Positions 4,280 to 5,712 of a stretch of 5,712 bases of DNA are shown here, in pieces; the stretch's first letter is position 1, and every line of letters begins with the position of its first letter. Source of the DNA: Candidatus Zixiibacteriota bacterium (GTDB lineage Bacteria > Zixibacteria > MSB-5A5 > WJJR01). The translations under genes were made by a program, and so were the position numbers. The notes below the pieces were generated by a model, which saw only the letters and a program-made list of their open reading frames with translations, was not told the DNA's origin and searched no databases. The stretch spans positions 1 to 5,712 of the forward strand of contig JAGVEK010000369.1 of NCBI GenBank assembly GCA_020058315.1, given 5' to 3'.

Positions 4280-5712
4280 ATGCGCATGAGCCGTACCTTC
4301 ATACCAACCCTCCGCGATGATCCCGCTGAGGCCGAGCTTGTCAGCCACCGCATGTTGCTGCGCGGGGGGTATATCCGCAAACTGACCGCCGGGATTTACA
4401 TTTACCTCCCGTTGATGCAACGCGTGATTCAGAAGATTTCCACGATTGTCCGCGAGGAGATGGACAAGGCCGGCGCATTCGAAATCACCATGCCGGTCCT
4501 GCATCCGGCGGAGATCTGGCAGCAGACGGGCCGCTACTACGACATCGGCCCCGAGCTCATGCGTCTCGACGACCGCCACCACCGACCGATGGTCCTCGGT
4601 GCCACTCACGAGGAGATCGTGACTTCGCTATTGCGCGGAGAGCTTCGTTCGTACAAGCGTCTGCCGCTGAACCTGTACCAGATTCAGGTGAAGTTTCGCG
4701 ATGAAATCCGCCCTCGCTTTGGTCTGATGCGCGGCCGTGAGTTCCTCATGAAGGACGCCTACTCGTTTGACATTGATGAAGCCGGCCTGGATGTCAGCTA
4801 CCAGAAGATGGTCGATGCCTACAAAGCCGTCTTTGACCGTTGCGGTCTGGAGACCGTGATGGTCGAGTCCGATACCGGCGCCATGGGTGGCAAGTCGGCC
4901 CATGAATTCATGGTCATCGTGGAAACGGAGGGGGGAGAGGCAACAATTCTTTCGTGTTCCGAGTGTGGATACGCGGCCAATGTCGAGCGCGCCGATTCCA
5001 TCGCTGTTGCCGGACCGCACACTGTGCCGGAGCCGCCCCGCCAGTACCGCCCGGTGGATACTCCTGATATGAGGACGGTCGAGGAGGTGACCGCATTCCT
5101 CAATGTCCCTGCGCGCAAGCTGGTCAAGACACTGATGTACCGCGCAGGGGACAAGACGGTCGCCGCTCTGATCCGTGGCGACCGCCAGATCAACGAGACT
5201 AAACTCTCCAATGCCGCCGGTGTCCCGATGGTCGAGATGCTCGATGCCCCGGCAGTCGAACATGCAACCGGCGCGCCGGTCGGATTTGCGGGACCGGTTG
5301 GCTTGTCGTCGGATATCCTGATTATCGCCGACGAAGAAGTCAAGGCGATGGTCAATTTTGTCGTCGGCGCCAATGCCGGTGACCGGCATTTCGTCGACGT
5401 TAATCTGTCCGACTTCCGGATCGACAAGACAGCGACGATCCGCACCGCAGAGGCGGGAGAGTATTGCCCTCGGTGCCATCATGAGCGCCTGGTATCCCGG
5501 CGCGGCATCGAAGTCGGTAACACATTCAAGCTGGGCACGAAATACTCCAGTGCTTTGGGTGCCACCGTGCTCGATGAGGCGGGCAATGAACGATTCCTCA
5601 TCATGGGTTCATATGGGATTGGCATCACGCGCACAGCCCAGGCGGCCATCGAACGCTTCCATGATGAACGCGGCATCGCATGGCCCGCCCCGATCGCACC
5701 TTTGCACTGCCA
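4280..5712 (+). CDS. proS: Prolyl-tRNA synthetase, bacterial type (3' end outside window)
   Basis: This enzyme charges tRNA-Pro with proline using ATP in the cytoplasm. The frame is open for 477 codons to the window edge; bacterial ProRS is usually about 570 residues, so only the C-terminal anticodon-binding domain is missing. The N-terminus (SRTFIPTLRDDPAEAELVSHRMLLRGGYIRKLTAGIYIYLPL) is typical. Motif 1 lies at about 56-80 (EEMDKAGAFEITMPVLHPAEIW), the proline-pocket THEE at 109-112, motif 2 at 138-164 (KFRDEIRPRFGLMRGREFLMKDAYSF) and motif 3 at 443-451 (GSYGIGITR). Between motifs 2 and 3 is the inserted editing domain that removes mischarged alanine, with KLVKTLMYRAG at 280-290, ALIRGDRQINETKL at 296-309 and GANAGDRHFVDVN at 363-375, whose His370 matches the conserved editing His. 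Two CxxC pairs (226/229 and 396/399) flank the insertion, as in a subset of bacterial ProRS. There are no frameshifts. It is not part of the flagellar pathway and has its own likely promoter. Confidence 0.97.
   Translation, partial: MRMSRTFIPTLRDDPAEAELVSHRMLLRGGYIRKLTAGIYIYLPLMQRVIQKISTIVREEMDKAGAFEITMPVLHPAEIWQQTGRYYDIGPELMRLDDRHHRPMVLGATHEEIVTSLLRGELRSYKRLPLNLYQIQVKFRDEIRPRFGLMRGREFLMKDAYSFDIDEAGLDVSYQKMVDAYKAVFDRCGLETVMVESDTGAMGGKSAHEFMVIVETEGGEATILSCSECGYAANVERADSIAVAGPHTVPEPPRQYRPVDTPDMRTVEEVTAFLNVPARKLVKTLMYRAGDKTVAALIRGDRQINETKLSNAAGVPMVEMLDAPAVEHATGAPVGFAGPVGLSSDILIIADEEVKAMVNFVVGANAGDRHFVDVNLSDFRIDKTATIRTAEAGEYCPRCHHERLVSRRGIEVGNTFKLGTKYSSALGATVLDEAGNERFLIMGSYGIGITRTAQAAIERFHDERGIAWPAPIAPLHC

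Noticed and set aside
4628..5482. Long minus-strand open frame (284 codons) opposite proS
   Set aside because: The plus strand encodes an unmistakable ProRS here. The antisense frame is open because of the GC-biased codon positions of proS, and its product is rich in Arg, Asp and His without a recognisable pattern.
1..5712. CRISPR arrays, tRNA or rRNA genes, toxin-antitoxin or defence genes
   Set aside because: I saw no regularly spaced direct repeats, no tRNA-like cloverleaf segments and no product of these families. Apart from the repeat, the content is ordinary flagellar and translation genes.

Overview
The window is a stretch of bacterial chromosome, moderately GC-rich by eye, holding the distal part of a flagellar filament gene cluster followed by the first five sixths of a housekeeping gene. 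All genes are on the + strand. The order is flagellin 3' end (1-42), flaG (118-525), fliD (633-2966), fliS (2981-3442), a small FlgN/FliT-like chaperone gene (3480-3926), a 353-base gap holding a nested palindromic repeat and a promoter, then proS (4280 to the window end, cut off). The oversized FliD, the flaG-fliD-fliS order and the ProRS with a bacterial-type insertion domain fit a Gram-negative, polar-flagellum-type lineage such as a deltaproteobacterium or an uncultured phylum related to Zixibacteria or Gemmatimonadota. This placement is a guess; the sequence does not settle the taxon.

Flagellar block (1-3926). The genes belong together functionally. Flagellin is the filament subunit, FliD is the cap under which flagellin polymerises, FliS is the export chaperone for flagellin, FlaG modulates filament length, and the last small helical protein sits where FliT or FlgN (chaperones for FliD or the hook-filament junction proteins) is usually found. 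fliD and fliS are 14 bases apart and the chaperone gene follows fliS by 37 bases, so these three are probably one transcript. Strong GC-rich hairpins with nearly the same core follow flagellin and flaG and separate them from the next gene.

Gap (3927-4279). A 153-base imperfect inverted repeat (3961-4113) contains two 9-bp hairpins whose central 16 bases are exact reverse complements of each other, a small central hairpin, and T-tracts that make it look like a terminator on each strand. It resembles a MITE or other dispersed palindromic repeat. Downstream lies a plausible sigma-70 promoter (4181-4208) with a 5' leader of about 65 bases ahead of proS.

proS (4280-end). This is prolyl-tRNA synthetase with class II motifs 1, 2 and 3 and the inserted editing domain visible. 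The C-terminal anticodon-binding domain lies beyond the window. I see no CRISPR array, tRNA, rRNA, defence gene or clearly novel multi-gene system. The most unusual items are the nested palindrome, the paired intergenic hairpins and the apparent internal domain duplication in FliD.
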